A stretch of 64,000 nt of DNA from Aeromonas piscicola (GCF_000820005.1 NZ_CDBL01000007.1:1-64000), one strand, 5' to 3'. Numbered from the stretch's first letter, positions 1 to 9,130 are shown. Numbers and translations are program-made. Notes: generated from the sequence alone by a model not told the origin.

Positions 1-1419
1 GGCCAGCGCCAGTGCGGGGGCAAAGTGCTGGCGATAGAAGCTCACCAGCAGATCCTTGGCCGCCGGGGGCAGGCCGCCGGACAGCGACACCGGGCCGAAC
101 AGATAGCGGTAGTGGGGATAGCGGGCCAGGTAGGCACCTATGCCGAACCAGAGGTAATCCAGCCCCCGCTTGCCCCAGTAGGCAGGCTGGATGAAGCTGC
201 GACCCAGCTCGATGGCTAGCTCCAGCTGGGGCAGCAGCTTCTCCTCGAAACCGAACAGGGTATGGCTGTAGAGGCCAGCCAGTCCCTTGCTCGCTATCAG
301 CTCGGCCACGGGGGCGAAGCGGTAGGCACCTATGATCTCGAGCCGTGCCGGATCCCACAGGATCAGGTGGTGGTAGTCATCGTCGAAGGCGTCGAGATCC
401 CGCCGCTTGCCAGAACCTTCCCCCACGGCGCGAAAGGCGATCTCCCGCAGCCGTCCCAGCTCGCGCAGGATCACCGAGTGGCTCAACTCATGGCGCCGGT
501 AGAGATAGATCCCCTGACCGTCCGGGGTCTGGCCGAGGGCCTCGCAGGCCTCGATGGCCTGTTTGAGCTGACGGCGCTCCTCCGGCAGAGCGATGGGCGC
601 CTCGGTCGCGAGTTTGCCCCGTTTTCCCTTGCCGATCCGGTAGAGATGACTGCGCACCAGTTGCGCCGCCGTCTTGGCGGGGAGTCCGGCCAGGCTGGCC
701 GGCGGAATGCGCGCCCCTATGGTGACCGCAATGCACCCGCCCTGCTGGCGAAACAGCTGCTTGACCAGCAAGAGGCCCGCCCAGGTGTTGTTGAGCCAGG
801 CGGCGAGATAGAAGCCCAGACCGTTGTGCCCGCCCAGGTGAATGGGCACCAGCGGGGTGCGGGTACGCTGTGCCAGTTTGATGAAGCCTCCCTGCCAGGG
901 GCCATCCTTCACCCCCTTGGGGCCGAGGCGCGACACTTCGCCGGCGGGGAAGATAATCAGAGCTCCCTCCTTGGCCAGATGCTCACTCATCGCCAGTATG
1001 GCGCGCCTCTCCGTCTTGCCCCCCAGGTTGTCCACCGGCAGCAGCAAGGGACGCAGCGGCGTCAGCTGGGCCAGCAACTGGTTGGCCACTATTTTGACGT
1101 CCGGCCGGATGCGACCGAGCAGGCGCAGCAGGGCCAGCCCGTCCAGCGAGCCTATGGGGTGATTGGCGACGATAATGACCCGGCCCGAGGTTGGTATGTG
1201 CTCCAGCTGTGTCTCGCTCACCCGGTAGTCAAAATCGAGCTGTTGCAGCGCCTGTTCGACAAAGTCGAGTCCGCGCAGATGGGGGTAGCGGCCGGCAAAG
1301 TGCTGGAAGGCCTCTTCGTGCAGCAGCCAGCGCAGGCCCTTGCCGAGCAGGGTGCGCAGCGGCGTCTTGTCCGAGAGGTGGGGCAGGTGTCGTAGCAGCA
1401 GGGTATCGACGCTGAACAT
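1..1419 (-). CDS. olsF: OlsF-like bifunctional acyltransferase, 3' end outside window
   Basis: The 473 visible codons combine two acyltransferase modules. The N-terminal half (about residues 60-260) is PlsC/OlsA-like: NHPIGSLDG carries the His/Asp catalytic pair and FPAGEVSR is the second acyl-acceptor block. The C-terminal half (from about 290) is a GNAT/'hemolysin' domain of OlsB type, with ELGRSFIQPAYWGK and LWFGIGAYL. This order is that of OlsF, which N-acylates ornithine and then O-acylates lyso-ornithine lipid at the inner membrane. Translation starts at the ATG at 1419. The C-terminus continues past position 1. A Pho-box-like sequence lies 56 bp upstream. Family assignment is firm; the ornithine lipid role is inferred from architecture. 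It could be another lysophospholipid acyltransferase. Confidence 0.75.
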   Translation of the reverse strand, partial: MFSVDTLLLRHLPHLSDKTPLRTLLGKGLRWLLHEEAFQHFAGRYPHLRGLDFVEQALQQLDFDYRVSETQLEHIPTSGRVIIVANHPIGSLDGLALLRLLGRIRPDVKIVANQLLAQLTPLRPLLLPVDNLGGKTERRAILAMSEHLAKEGALIIFPAGEVSRLGPKGVKDGPWQGGFIKLAQRTRTPLVPIHLGGHNGLGFYLAAWLNNTWAGLLLVKQLFRQQGGCIAVTIGARIPPASLAGLPAKTAAQLVRSHLYRIGKGKRGKLATEAPIALPEERRQLKQAIEACEALGQTPDGQGIYLYRRHELSHSVILRELGRLREIAFRAVGEGSGKRRDLDAFDDDYHHLILWDPARLEIIGAYRFAPVAELIASKGLAGLYSHTLFGFEEKLLPQLELAIELGRSFIQPAYWGKRGLDYLWFGIGAYLARYPHYRYLFGPVSLSGGLPPAAKDLLVSFYRQHFAPALALA

Positions 1420-1474
1420 GGGCAAAGCTCCGGTGAACCTTTGCCCCAGCATGTGCGGTTTCTGTTCCCGCCGT

Positions 1475-1492
1475 GTGGCAGCGGTATGACGG
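1475..1492 (-). promoter_or_regulatory. candidate Pho box upstream of olsF
   Basis: Read on the minus strand, the 18 bases CCGTCATACCGCTGCCAC match 13 of 18 positions of the PhoB consensus (CTGTCATA then a 3-base A/T spacer then CTGTCAC). The mismatches are mainly in the normally AT-rich centre. The site lies 56 bp before the olsF-like start, a plausible activator position. Phosphate starvation is a known inducer of ornithine lipid synthesis in several bacteria, which fits, but binding is inference. Confidence 0.4.
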
Positions 1493-1537
1493 TTTGATGG
1501 CAGGGGCAGGGAATGGCCGTGTTCTGTTCCCTTCCTT

Positions 1538-1591
1538 GATGTCAGCGGGATGATTGCATGCCAGGATGTCAGCGGGATGATTGCATGCCAG
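1538..1591. repeat. perfect 27-bp tandem duplication
   Basis: Bases 1538-1564 are repeated exactly at 1565-1591. Each copy contains GATGTCAGCGGGATGATTGC. The duplication lies between the promoter side of the olsF-like gene and the pepT terminator. It has no coding role that I can see. Confidence 0.9.
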
Positions 1592-1595
1592 CAAA

Positions 1596-1626
1596 GGGGG
1601 GAGCCAGCTAGCCGGCTCCCCCCTTT
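1596..1626 (-). terminator. rho-independent terminator of pepT
   Basis: Ten-base arms GGGGGGAGCC (1596-1605) and GGCTCCCCCC (1614-1623) enclose an 8-nt loop. On the minus strand the stem is followed by a short T run (TTTGC). It lies 28 bp past the pepT stop codon. Confidence 0.7.
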
Positions 1627-1653
1627 GTGGTCATGGTCGAGATGGCTACCCGC

Positions 1654-2877
1654 TTAACCGCGCCAGGCAGAGGTCAGCCGCACCAGCTCCACCAGGGTGG
1701 CGACCGCTTTCTCCATGGATTGCAGCGGGATGAACTCGTGCTTGCCGTGGAAGTTGTGGCCACCGGTAAAGAGGTTGGGGCAGGGCAGGCCCATGAAGGA
1801 GAGGCGGGCGCCATCCGTGCCACCGCGGATCGGTTTGATCTTGGGCACCACGTCGGCGGCCAGCATGGCGGCCCTGGCCAGCTCGACTATGTGCATGTGC
1901 GGCTCTATCTGGCTGCGCATGTTGCGATAGCTGTCGGTCAGGGTGAGCTCGATGCGTGCCTTGGGGGCATCCAGTTGCAAAGAGGCGACCCGCTCCTTGA
2001 GCTGGGCCTTGCGGGCGGCGAAGGCGTCATCATCAAAGTCGCGGATGATGTAGTGCAGGGTGCTCTCCTCCACTGTGCCGCTCATCTGGGCCAGGTGGAA
2101 GAAGCCCTCGTAGCCGTCAGTCGCCTCCGGGGTCTGCTCGGGGGGCATGGCGGCATGGAAGCGGGCGGCCAGGGTCTGGCTGTTGATCATGCTGCCCTTG
2201 GCGGTGCCTGGGTGCACGTTGTTGCCGACAAACCGCACGGTGGCGCTGGCGGCGTTGAAGTTTTCATACTCCAGCTCGCCCAGTTCACCGCCATCGACGG
2301 TATAAGCCCATTTGGCAGGGAATCTGTCCAGGGGGAACAGATCGGCGCCGCGGCCTATCTCCTCGTCCTGGGTGAGGCCTACCCAGACGTCGCCACGGGG
2401 GATCTCGGGGTGGGCCTGCAGGTGGGCGATGGCGCTGAGGATCTCGGCGATGCCCGCCTTGTCGTCGGCGCCCAGCAGCGTGGTGCCATCCGTGGTGATG
2501 AGATCCTGGCCCAGGTAGTTTTTCAGGCAGCGATACTGGCGAATGGCCAGCACCTCGTCCCCCTTGCCCAGACAGATGTCCCCTCCCTGATAGTTCTCGA
2601 TGATCTGGGGCACCACCTGCTCGGCCTCGTAGTCGGCGGTATCCATGTGGGCGATAAGGCCGATGGCGGGGGCATCCGGCTGGTTGCCCGGCAGGCAGGC
2701 GGTGAGGTAGCCGTGCTCGTCCAGGATGACCTGGGTCAGCCCCATCTGCTGCATCTCACCTTGCAGGGCGCGGGCGAAGATCAGCTGCCCCTCGCTGCTG
2801 GGACAGACGGAATTGGTCGCATCGGAGCGGGTATGAAAAGTCACGTAACGCAGAAAACGCTCAAGCAGGGTATCCAT
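1654..2877 (-). CDS. pepT: peptidase T (tripeptide aminopeptidase)
   Basis: A zinc-dependent M20 exopeptidase that removes the N-terminal residue from tripeptides in the cytoplasm. All metal and catalytic blocks are present: HMDTAD near residue 80, GADDKAGIAE near 140, TQDEEIGRGAD with the catalytic Glu-Glu pair, and GGTDGARLS plus GGHNFHGKHEF near the C-terminus. The 407 residues match the family length. I chose the ATG at 2877 rather than an in-frame TTG six bases upstream because GAGG lies 7 nt before the ATG. It is a single-gene unit ending at the hairpin at 1596-1626. Confidence 0.96.
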   Translation of the reverse strand: MDTLLERFLRYVTFHTRSDATNSVCPSSEGQLIFARALQGEMQQMGLTQVILDEHGYLTACLPGNQPDAPAIGLIAHMDTADYEAEQVVPQIIENYQGGDICLGKGDEVLAIRQYRCLKNYLGQDLITTDGTTLLGADDKAGIAEILSAIAHLQAHPEIPRGDVWVGLTQDEEIGRGADLFPLDRFPAKWAYTVDGGELGELEYENFNAASATVRFVGNNVHPGTAKGSMINSQTLAARFHAAMPPEQTPEATDGYEGFFHLAQMSGTVEESTLHYIIRDFDDDAFAARKAQLKERVASLQLDAPKARIELTLTDSYRNMRSQIEPHMHIVELARAAMLAADVVPKIKPIRGGTDGARLSFMGLPCPNLFTGGHNFHGKHEFIPLQSMEKAVATLVELVRLTSAWRG

Positions 2878-3248
2878 TGGCAAGCCTCAAACCTGTGGTG
2901 AAGGGCCATTGTGGCCAATCTTGCCGGGGCGCTTATTGCGTCAGCGCAGTTTTTGTCACATTTTTTGGCGAAGATGTGGCGTTAAGGGTGTAAGGTAGAG
3001 CATGCGGTGGCTACTGATATTCTACGCAGAATAAAATAACGCAGAATAGGCATTTTTAAGCGTGTTGTTATGATGCCCTATCAGGTGTGCGGCGTTGTGC
3101 CACAAGGGTTCTGCCCGAGGGGGCCAATCCCGCGCTATTTTCAGGGGAAAAAATGGCCTGCGGACGAGCCTCTGCATCCCAGAGCCAGCCTCGTCGGCAG
3201 CAAGATTTGATCGCCTTATTAAAAGCAGTTTTTGAACACTATTTTTTA

Positions 3249-3278
3249 TTGTCACCGCTGGCGGTAAGTGTGTAAACT
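3249..3278 (+). promoter_or_regulatory. candidate sigma-70 promoter for the speA leader
   Basis: TTGTCA (3249-3254) and TAAACT (3273-3278) are separated by 18 bp in an AT-rich stretch. No other convincing promoter was seen between here and speA, so transcription from about 3286 would give a leader of roughly 670 nt. The start site is not proven. Confidence 0.4.
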
Positions 3279-3285
3279 CCGCGCC

Positions 3286-3955
3286 GATCCAAGGGTAACC
3301 CTGAAGCAGGCAGAGGCCGCCAGAAACCTGAAAGATCATACGCCTATAGGGCGAGGCACGCAGAAACGACAGACACTGCTGGGGTATGGTTTCTTTAATA
3401 CCGGTTAGGCTCCGGTATCAGGGAGAACAACGGACACTCATTATCCATCTGACCGAGTGAGCCAATGGCTCATCATCTTCCCTTGTCATGGGCGGTCACT
3501 GGTGTTGGGTTGGGCTGTGGTCGTGGTCGTCTATCAACACGCTTGCGTGCTGGCGCCTTCGCTTTCTTCTTTGAAACCTCCCCTGTCATCGTGATGCGGC
3601 CGAATGATGAACTGACGGCGTGGCTGATGTCGTCTGTCATCAAAGTACCGCGGCGCTGTTTGCACAGCACCGCATACCGTTGAGCTTGATGTAAAGCCAC
3701 CAGCCCCACATCAAGACTCGTTACTTCCCAAAATCCACCAGGCAGCCACAGGCTTGCCGCGATGTGCAAAGAGATGGTCTGGATGTGACAGAGAGTCACG
3801 GTCGAGGTCAAGCGGCCCTGCGCCGCAGGCTCAGACAGATGACTTTCCAGACTCCAGCAGGCAGTTTTGGCTCGCCATGCTTTGCACTAGATGGTCTGGA
3901 TGTGATTGAGGGTAACGAAGGCGGCCACCGGCCGCTCATTTGCGAGGCATAGCCC
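3286..3955 (+). promoter_or_regulatory. long structured leader of speA
   Basis: This gene-free 670-nt stretch has dense secondary structure in the speA direction. At 3383-3418 three segments, GGTAT, ATACCGG and CCGGTAT, can form two mutually exclusive hairpins. Others are CTTGATGT/ACATCAAG (3685-3715), GTGAC/GTCAC (3785-3799) and GCGGCC/GGCCGC (3921-3935). The last is only 20 nt before the start codon and could mask the ribosome binding region. Short reading frames here are not convincing genes. The layout suggests post-transcriptional control, perhaps by polyamine or arginine; that is inference. Confidence 0.45.
3735..3905 (+). repeat. imperfect direct repeat in the speA leader
   Basis: Copies at 3735-3788 (54 nt) and 3854-3905 (52 nt) lie 117-119 nt apart. 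The last 17 bases (AGATGGTCTGGATGTGA) are identical; the earlier part shares GCAGGCAG/GGCAGCC-like and TTGCA-like blocks. Each copy is followed by a short imperfect inverted repeat. The pair could be a duplicated RNA element or protein target. Confidence 0.75.
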
Positions 3956-5857
3956 ATGACTAACTGGTCCAGCAAGGACTCCTTGAAGGTCTACAACGTT
4001 CCCTACTGGGGTGCGGGTTTTTTCAATATCAATGACGCCGGTCATGTGACCGTCGCCCCCGACAAGTCACGCCCTGACGCACACATCGTCATCTCTGATG
4101 CCATCGAACAGTTGCGTCAGTCCGGGCTGACCACCCCCGTGTTGCTGCGCTTCCCCGAGATCCTCAAGAGTCGGGTCGATGCGCTGTTCAACGCCTTTGG
4201 TCAGGCCATCGAGAAGTCAGGCTATGAAGGGGACTACCTGTGCGTTTACCCGATCAAGGTAAACCAGCAGCGTCGTGTCATCGAGACCATCAGCCAGTCC
4301 TACAGCGACAAGCCCCGGCTTGGCCTGGAAGCTGGTTCCAAACCGGAACTGCTGGCCGTGCTGTCCCATCACCATGAGCAAGGCTCGGTGATCGTCTGCA
4401 ACGGTTACAAAGACCGCGAATATATCCGCCACGCCCTGTTGGGCAACCTGATGGGCCACAAGGTCTATATCGTGGTGGAAAAACCCTCCGAGCTGGAAAT
4501 GGTGCTGGACGAGTCAGCTCGCCTCAACATCAAGCCCAACATAGGGGTGCGTGCCAAGCTTGCCTCCACCGGTTCCGGCATGTGGGAATCGAGCGGCGGA
4601 TCCATGTCCAAATTCGGCCTCTCAGCCTCCCAGATCCTGGCGCTGGTCGAGCGTCTGCGCAGCGTCGGCAAGCTGGATTGCCTGCAACTTCTGCACTTCC
4701 ATCTGGGCTCCCAGATCGCCAACATCCGTGACATTCAGGGCGGTATTCGCGAGTGCGGCCGCTTCTATTCCGAGTTGCGTCGTCTGGGTGTGCCCATCGA
4801 CGTGGTCGACGTCGGCGGCGGTTTGGGTGTGGATTATGAGGGCACCCGTTCTCAGAGCCACTGTTCCGCCAACTACAGCCTCTCCGAGTACGCCAACAAC
4901 GTGGTGTGGGGCATCGGCGATGTGTGCCGCGAGTTTAATCTGCCGCACCCGACCATCATCAGCGAGTCTGGCCGTGCCCTGACCGCTCACCACGCCGTGC
5001 TGGTCACCAATCTGATTGGTGCCGAAGGGGTGGAGATGAGCGACATCAGCGCGCCGGACGAAGATGCCCCCACCATTTTGCAGAACATGTGGAAAGGCTG
5101 GCTGGATCTGCGCAGCGAAGATCCCTCCCTGCTGGAGATCTTCCACGACTCGGTGGCGGATCTGGGCGACGTGAACACCCAGTACACCATGGGTCTGCTC
5201 AACCTGGAGCAACGCGCCTGGGCCGAGATGCTGCACCAGAACACCTGTCTGGCGCTCAAGGAGCTGCTCAACCCGGTCAACCGCAACCACCGTGCGCTGG
5301 CTGACGAGCTCTCCGAGAAACTGGCCGACAAGTGCTTTGCCAACTTCTCCCTGTTCCAGTCCCTGCCGGATGCCTGGGGTATCGGCCAGGTGTTCCCCGT
5401 GATGCCGCTGACCGGGCTCGATCGTCCGCTCAGCCGTCGCGGCATCCTGATGGACATCACCTGCGACTCGGACGGTCAGGTGGAGCACTACGTCGACGGT
5501 CTGGGTGTCGAGAGCACGCTGCCGATGCCGGAGTACGCCGAGAACGAAGTGTGCCACGTCGGCTTCTTCCTGGTCGGTGCCTATCAGGAGATCCTGGGGG
5601 ATCTGCACAACCTGTTCGGTGACACCCACTGCGCGGAAGTGTGGCTCGATGACGAAGGCAAGATGGACATTCGCAACGTGGTGCGCGGCGATACCGTCGA
5701 TCAGCTGCTGCGTTACGTCAACATAGACCCCTCCGTCATTCGCGAGAACTATCAGCGCATCGTCTCCCACCCGGCGCTGGACGACGCAACCCGCAAGGCC
5801 CTGCTCGACGAGCTGGAGCTGGGTCTGCAAGGCTACGCCTATCTGGAAGACGAATAA
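3956..5857 (+). CDS. speA: biosynthetic arginine decarboxylase
   Basis: A PLP-dependent fold-III decarboxylase that converts arginine to agmatine, the first step of the agmatine route to putrescine. The PLP lysine sits in CVYPIKVNQ (about residue 100). The barrel continues with LLHFHLGSQ and the glycine-rich VDVGGGLGVDYEG, and the second active-site Cys block is MDITCDSDGQ. The 633 residues are complete and close to the E. coli enzyme. GCGAGG lies about 9 nt before the ATG. It is monocistronic, with a strong terminator at 5905-5933 and the structured leader in front. No speB follows here. Confidence 0.97.
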   Translation: MTNWSSKDSLKVYNVPYWGAGFFNINDAGHVTVAPDKSRPDAHIVISDAIEQLRQSGLTTPVLLRFPEILKSRVDALFNAFGQAIEKSGYEGDYLCVYPIKVNQQRRVIETISQSYSDKPRLGLEAGSKPELLAVLSHHHEQGSVIVCNGYKDREYIRHALLGNLMGHKVYIVVEKPSELEMVLDESARLNIKPNIGVRAKLASTGSGMWESSGGSMSKFGLSASQILALVERLRSVGKLDCLQLLHFHLGSQIANIRDIQGGIRECGRFYSELRRLGVPIDVVDVGGGLGVDYEGTRSQSHCSANYSLSEYANNVVWGIGDVCREFNLPHPTIISESGRALTAHHAVLVTNLIGAEGVEMSDISAPDEDAPTILQNMWKGWLDLRSEDPSLLEIFHDSVADLGDVNTQYTMGLLNLEQRAWAEMLHQNTCLALKELLNPVNRNHRALADELSEKLADKCFANFSLFQSLPDAWGIGQVFPVMPLTGLDRPLSRRGILMDITCDSDGQVEHYVDGLGVESTLPMPEYAENEVCHVGFFLVGAYQEILGDLHNLFGDTHCAEVWLDDEGKMDIRNVVRGDTVDQLLRYVNIDPSVIRENYQRIVSHPALDDATRKALLDELELGLQGYAYLEDE

Positions 5858-5904
5858 GCCTCTGGCTTGTTCGCCCCGTCGGTGGAAACAAAAAGACGGG
5901 AATG

Positions 5905-5933
5905 AAAAAACGGCGCCTTCGGGCGCCGTTTTT
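5905..5933 (+). terminator. rho-independent terminator of speA
   Basis: CGGCGCC (5911-5917), a TTCG tetraloop, GGCGCCG (5922-5928) and a T run. An A run precedes the stem, so it can also act on the minus strand. Confidence 0.9.
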
Positions 5934-6147
5934 GTTGATGGCCTTGCCATCCTCGTGCGGCGCGCGCAGAGGCGGGGCTGCCATCGTCATTTGAGTAGTG
6001 GATGTTTTCAGGGCGTGGCTTGAGGCCCGGATCCGGCAGATATCGGCCTTAGTCCGCCTCTTCTCTTGATCTGCATCAAGCCTGCCGCAGGCGGGTTATT
6101 TTACGGTCAGGAGTGATGTTGGTGGTATGTAACAAAAGGATGTGAAT

Positions 6148-6336
6148 ATGGAACTTGAAAGGGACCCGAGATGCTATACCGACGTCTGTATCGACGGTAA
6201 GTGGTATCACTATGACCACTGCAGCACGCAAGTTTACATGCTGATGGGGGGCGCGGCACCGAGACTGGAGCTGGCCTATGAGCCCAGCAGCGAGGAGGAG
6301 CTGATCGCCATGCTCCAGCAACTGGCCCGCTTCTGA
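6148..6336 (+). CDS. small acidic hypothetical protein, 62 aa
   Basis: I do not recognise this protein. It starts MELERDPRCYTDV and ends LLQQLARF-like (MLQQLARF), is acidic, and has two Cys (RCY and DHCS) and a Tyr/His-rich middle (KWYHYDH). There is no signal peptide or membrane segment. AGGA lies 7 nt before the ATG at 6148; a GTG six bases earlier is too close to it. It is a single gene between the speA terminator and a convergent gene, with a hairpin at 6351-6380. It is probably a lineage-specific cytoplasmic protein. Confidence 0.6.
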   Translation: MELERDPRCYTDVCIDGKWYHYDHCSTQVYMLMGGAAPRLELAYEPSSEEELIAMLQQLARF

Positions 6337-6350
6337 GCCGGGCTGTCTGA

Positions 6351-6392
6351 TGGCCATCGGGCAATGCGCCGCGATGGCCACCTTCTGTTTCT
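6351..6392 (+). terminator. possible terminator hairpin
   Basis: Perfect 9-bp arms TGGCCATCG (6351-6359) and CGATGGCCA (6372-6380) are followed by a pyrimidine-rich tract (CTGTTTCTTTCC) rather than a clean T run. It lies just after the 62-residue gene and before the convergent gene's stop. Confidence 0.45.
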
Positions 6393-6398
6393 TTCCCG

Positions 6399-6689
6399 TC
6401 AGCCGTTCGTCTTGCGGCCAAACAGTTTCTTGCCCATCTCCATCAGGGCGCTCGCCGCGGCGTAGCTGCTGTCTGACTTGCCAACCTCATCGGCCACGTA
6501 GAGGAAGTTGGATCTGTACTTCTCCACCGCCTCTTCCCGGCTGTGCGCATCGATAAAATCCTCTTCCACCTCGAATCCCTGCGCCAGCAGCGCCTCTCTC
6601 TCAATCAGAAAGGTGGGGGAGGCCATGTCGACAAAGGTGTACTGCTGCCGGTTGGATGCCGGGACGGTAAAAAACTGGTATCTGGCCAT
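6399..6689 (-). CDS. conserved-looking hypothetical protein, 96 aa
   Basis: Not recognised. The sequence is a soluble mixed alpha/beta protein: it begins MARYQFFTV, has the acidic segment EVEEDFIDAHSREEAVEKYRSNF in the middle (residues about 40-62), and a basic tail GKKLFGRKTNG. There is no signal peptide. AGGA lies about 7 nt before the ATG. The short N-terminal strand followed by a helix with an 'A..A..KY' pattern resembles small proteins that modify or bind larger partners, but no function can be given. It is monocistronic and convergent with the gene at 6148. Confidence 0.65.
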   Translation of the reverse strand: MARYQFFTVPASNRQQYTFVDMASPTFLIEREALLAQGFEVEEDFIDAHSREEAVEKYRSNFLYVADEVGKSDSSYAAASALMEMGKKLFGRKTNG

Positions 6690-6892
6690 TGGTAAATCCT
6701 TGCCTGAACGGGTGATAAATGATGCGACCTTCTGCTTGCCGAACGGTTCTTATGGCCATCTCATCAAGGCACGAAAAAGTAACGTTCGAGTCTTTTTTGT
6801 CGTTCGAGCTTATCCGGTCCCACTGGGGGACACAACGGGCACATACGCCCTTTTTACCAGACAATGTCATGGCGCTGCATGGGCAGCACCGC

Positions 6893-6920
6893 AAAAAAAC
6901 CAGCCTCATCAGGAGGCTGG
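6893..6920 (-). terminator. rho-independent terminator of the chemoreceptor gene
   Basis: On the minus strand, CCAGCCTC, a 5-nt loop and GAGGCTGG are followed by seven T residues. It lies 34 bp past the stop codon of the gene ending at 6954. Confidence 0.9.
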
Positions 6921-6953
6921 CGGCAGGGGCATCGAACGAGCCATTAACCGGCG

Positions 6954-8960
6954 TCAGAGCGCGAAGCTCTGCACCATGGTGCGCATCTGCTCGGTGAGCC
7001 GGTGGATCTGGCGGGCGGCATCGCGGGCGGCGTTGGCCACCTGCAGCGCCTCGTCGCTGCCATCCGAGATGCGCACCACGTTGCGCTCTATCTCGTTGAC
7101 CACTGCCCCCTGCTGCTCGATGGCGCTGGCGATGACGGAGTTGGTATCGACCATGCGATCCACCTTCTCGGTGATGGCGCCAAAGGCCTGTTTCGCCTCC
7201 CGGGCCAGACCGACCCCTTCCTGCGCCTCATGGCTGGCCGATGACATGGCGCTGACCGAGGCGCGGGCGCCGGACTGCAGCTGCTCTATCATCTGCTGGA
7301 TCTCGACGGTCGCCCCCTGGGTGCGGTTGGCAAGGGAGCGCACCTCGTCGGCCACCACCGCAAAGCCGCGTCCCTGCTCGCCGGCGCGCGCTGCCTCGAT
7401 GGCGGCGTTGAGGGCCAGCAGGTTGGTCTGCTCGGCGATGCCGCGGATCACGCTGATGACGCCACCGATCTGGCTGCACCTTTGTTCCAGCTGGCCGATG
7501 GCGTCGGCGGTACGCAGCACCTCGCGGTTGATGTGGTCGATGGCCGCTATGGTGCGCTCGACCACGGCCTCGCCCTGGCCGACCACGGTTTGCGCCTCCT
7601 GGGTCATGCGGGCGGCCTGCAGGGCGTTGCCCGCCATGTCGTGGGAGGTGGCGGCCAGCTCCTTGATGGCGGTGGCGACCTGGTGGGTCTCCCCTTGCTG
7701 ATCGGAAATCACCTCCTGGGAGCGGCAGGTACGCGCCTCTATGTCGGTGGCGCTCTCCACCACGGTGACGCCATTGTCCCGCACCCGCAGCATCAGGGTG
7801 CGCAGCGTCGCCAGCGTCACGTTGTAATCGCGACTGATGTCAGCCAACTCATCCTGGCCGACGATCTCGATCTGCTGGCTGAGATCCTGGGCATTGACCC
7901 GGGCAGCTATCTCCCGCACCCGGCCCACGGTGCCGCGCAGGGAGAGGTAGGCGCCGATCATCAGATAGAGATAGAGCAGCAGTATGGCGGTCAGCGGCGC
8001 CGTCACCCACCAGAAGTGGCGCTGGTTGGCGGCCAGCCGCTGATGCAGATCCGCCTCCAGCCGCTTGCGCACCTGGCCAGCCAGTGCCGTGATGGCGGTG
8101 TCCATGCCATCCCCTAGCGCCAGCACCTCTTTGGTCGAGAGCTGTACCAGCTGATCCTTCATCATCTTGTTTTCCAGGGTATTGACTCCCTGGCGCACCT
8201 GCTGCAACAGGGCGTCGGTCTGCTGGCCCAGCTCGGTGCGGTAGACGGGAGCTATCTGGTAGAGCAGGGTCAGGTCGGCCTCCAGCTCCTGCAGAGTGGC
8301 GCTGATGAGATCGAGGCGAAAGCGCAGGCCGCTGTAGCCTTCGGCCTGAAACAGGCCAAAGTCGGCTATGGTGGCGGCCCTGTCCCGCACCTGAGCCAGC
8401 AGATCGCGCAATTGGGGCAGCCGCTCGCTGGCCAGGATCACCATGTAGTAGGTGCCGAGCGCCGGATCCTGGATCAGGCTGCTGGCGGCCGTGGTGCTCT
8501 TGTAGAGGTGGCGCACCTCGGTCAGCAGCTTGTCGTGGCGCAGGTTGCTCTGCTCTACCTCCAGGGTGAGCGCCTCGTGCTGCAGGCTTGACCAGCCTTG
8601 CGCCAGGGCGTCGAAGGCGGGGTTGCTCTGTTTGGTGTCGACGAAGGCGGCAAGGCTCGCCTCCACCGCCCGGGCCGCCGCCTTGACCTCCTCCTCGGTG
8701 GCCGGGGCCTGCTCATAGGCGTGGCGGGTGACCAGATTGCGATGGGTCAGCAGCGCCTGCTCGATGGCAGGGACCGGGGCCAGCTTGACCACGCCCGCCA
8801 GCTCCTTGCGGGCCAGATTGTTGTCATCCTGCAATCGCCCCAGCAGGTTGGTCATGCTGTAGGCCAGCGGCAACAGCATCAGGCAGGACCAGAGCAGGAA
8901 TTTGTATTTGAAGGAGAGCTGATTGCCCAGCCGGATGGCCGGGGTGAAAATCCATTTCAT
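6954..8960 (-). CDS. methyl-accepting chemotaxis protein
   Basis: A transmembrane chemoreceptor of 668 residues. TM1 (about 15-38, [15 protein letters not shown]) and TM2 (about 310-335, [17 protein letters not shown]) flank a helical periplasmic sensor of about 270 residues with no recognised ligand motif. A HAMP segment ([14 protein letters not shown]) follows, then the signalling hairpin tip [19 protein letters not shown]. It ends VQSFAL, without a CheR-docking pentapeptide. It would control CheA through CheW. The start is the ATG at 8960, with GAGG 7 nt upstream; the frame stays open further upstream but has no ribosome binding site. It is a lone gene; the ligand is unknown. Confidence 0.93.
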   Translation of the reverse strand: MKWIFTPAIRLGNQLSFKYKFLLWSCLMLLPLAYSMTNLLGRLQDDNNLARKELAGVVKLAPVPAIEQALLTHRNLVTRHAYEQAPATEEEVKAAARAVEASLAAFVDTKQSNPAFDALAQGWSSLQHEALTLEVEQSNLRHDKLLTEVRHLYKSTTAASSLIQDPALGTYYMVILASERLPQLRDLLAQVRDRAATIADFGLFQAEGYSGLRFRLDLISATLQELEADLTLLYQIAPVYRTELGQQTDALLQQVRQGVNTLENKMMKDQLVQLSTKEVLALGDGMDTAITALAGQVRKRLEADLHQRLAANQRHFWWVTAPLTAILLLYLYLMIGAYLSLRGTVGRVREIAARVNAQDLSQQIEIVGQDELADISRDYNVTLATLRTLMLRVRDNGVTVVESATDIEARTCRSQEVISDQQGETHQVATAIKELAATSHDMAGNALQAARMTQEAQTVVGQGEAVVERTIAAIDHINREVLRTADAIGQLEQRCSQIGGVISVIRGIAEQTNLLALNAAIEAARAGEQGRGFAVVADEVRSLANRTQGATVEIQQMIEQLQSGARASVSAMSSASHEAQEGVGLAREAKQAFGAITEKVDRMVDTNSVIASAIEQQGAVVNEIERNVVRISDGSDEALQVANAARDAARQIHRLTEQMRTMVQSFAL

Positions 8961-9103
8961 GTGAAGCCTCGATACCCGAAGTGGCGGGTGTGCACCGCGA
9001 TGGCAGGATATTACCCCTAGCCGGCGAGGTCCGGTGAGACTGGGGTGCAAGTTGTGATCCCCTTGGCTTTTTCGGGGCAGGGTGGGGCTGTATGAGTCAG
9101 ACA

Positions 9104-9130
9104 AACGGGCCACCCAGAGGGTGGCCCGTT
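9104..9130 (-). terminator. rho-independent terminator of the transporter gene
   Basis: Twelve-base arms AACGGGCCACCC and GGGTGGCCCGTT with a 3-nt loop. The minus-strand product ends in a short T run. It is 42 bp past the stop at 9172. Confidence 0.8.

Noticed and set aside
3465..3683. 72-codon plus-strand frame in the speA leader, possible leader peptide
   Set aside because: The start lacks a clear ribosome binding site. Arg codons are not clustered as in an attenuation peptide.
3473..3811. 112-codon minus-strand frame in the speA leader with a basic, Pro-rich tail
   Set aside because: Possible in principle, but it has no good ribosome binding site, overlaps conserved RNA-like hairpins, and resembles no family.
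4622..5950. 442-codon open frame on the minus strand opposite speA
   Set aside because: Antisense of a conserved enzyme. The sequence is low in recognisable motifs and spans the speA terminator.
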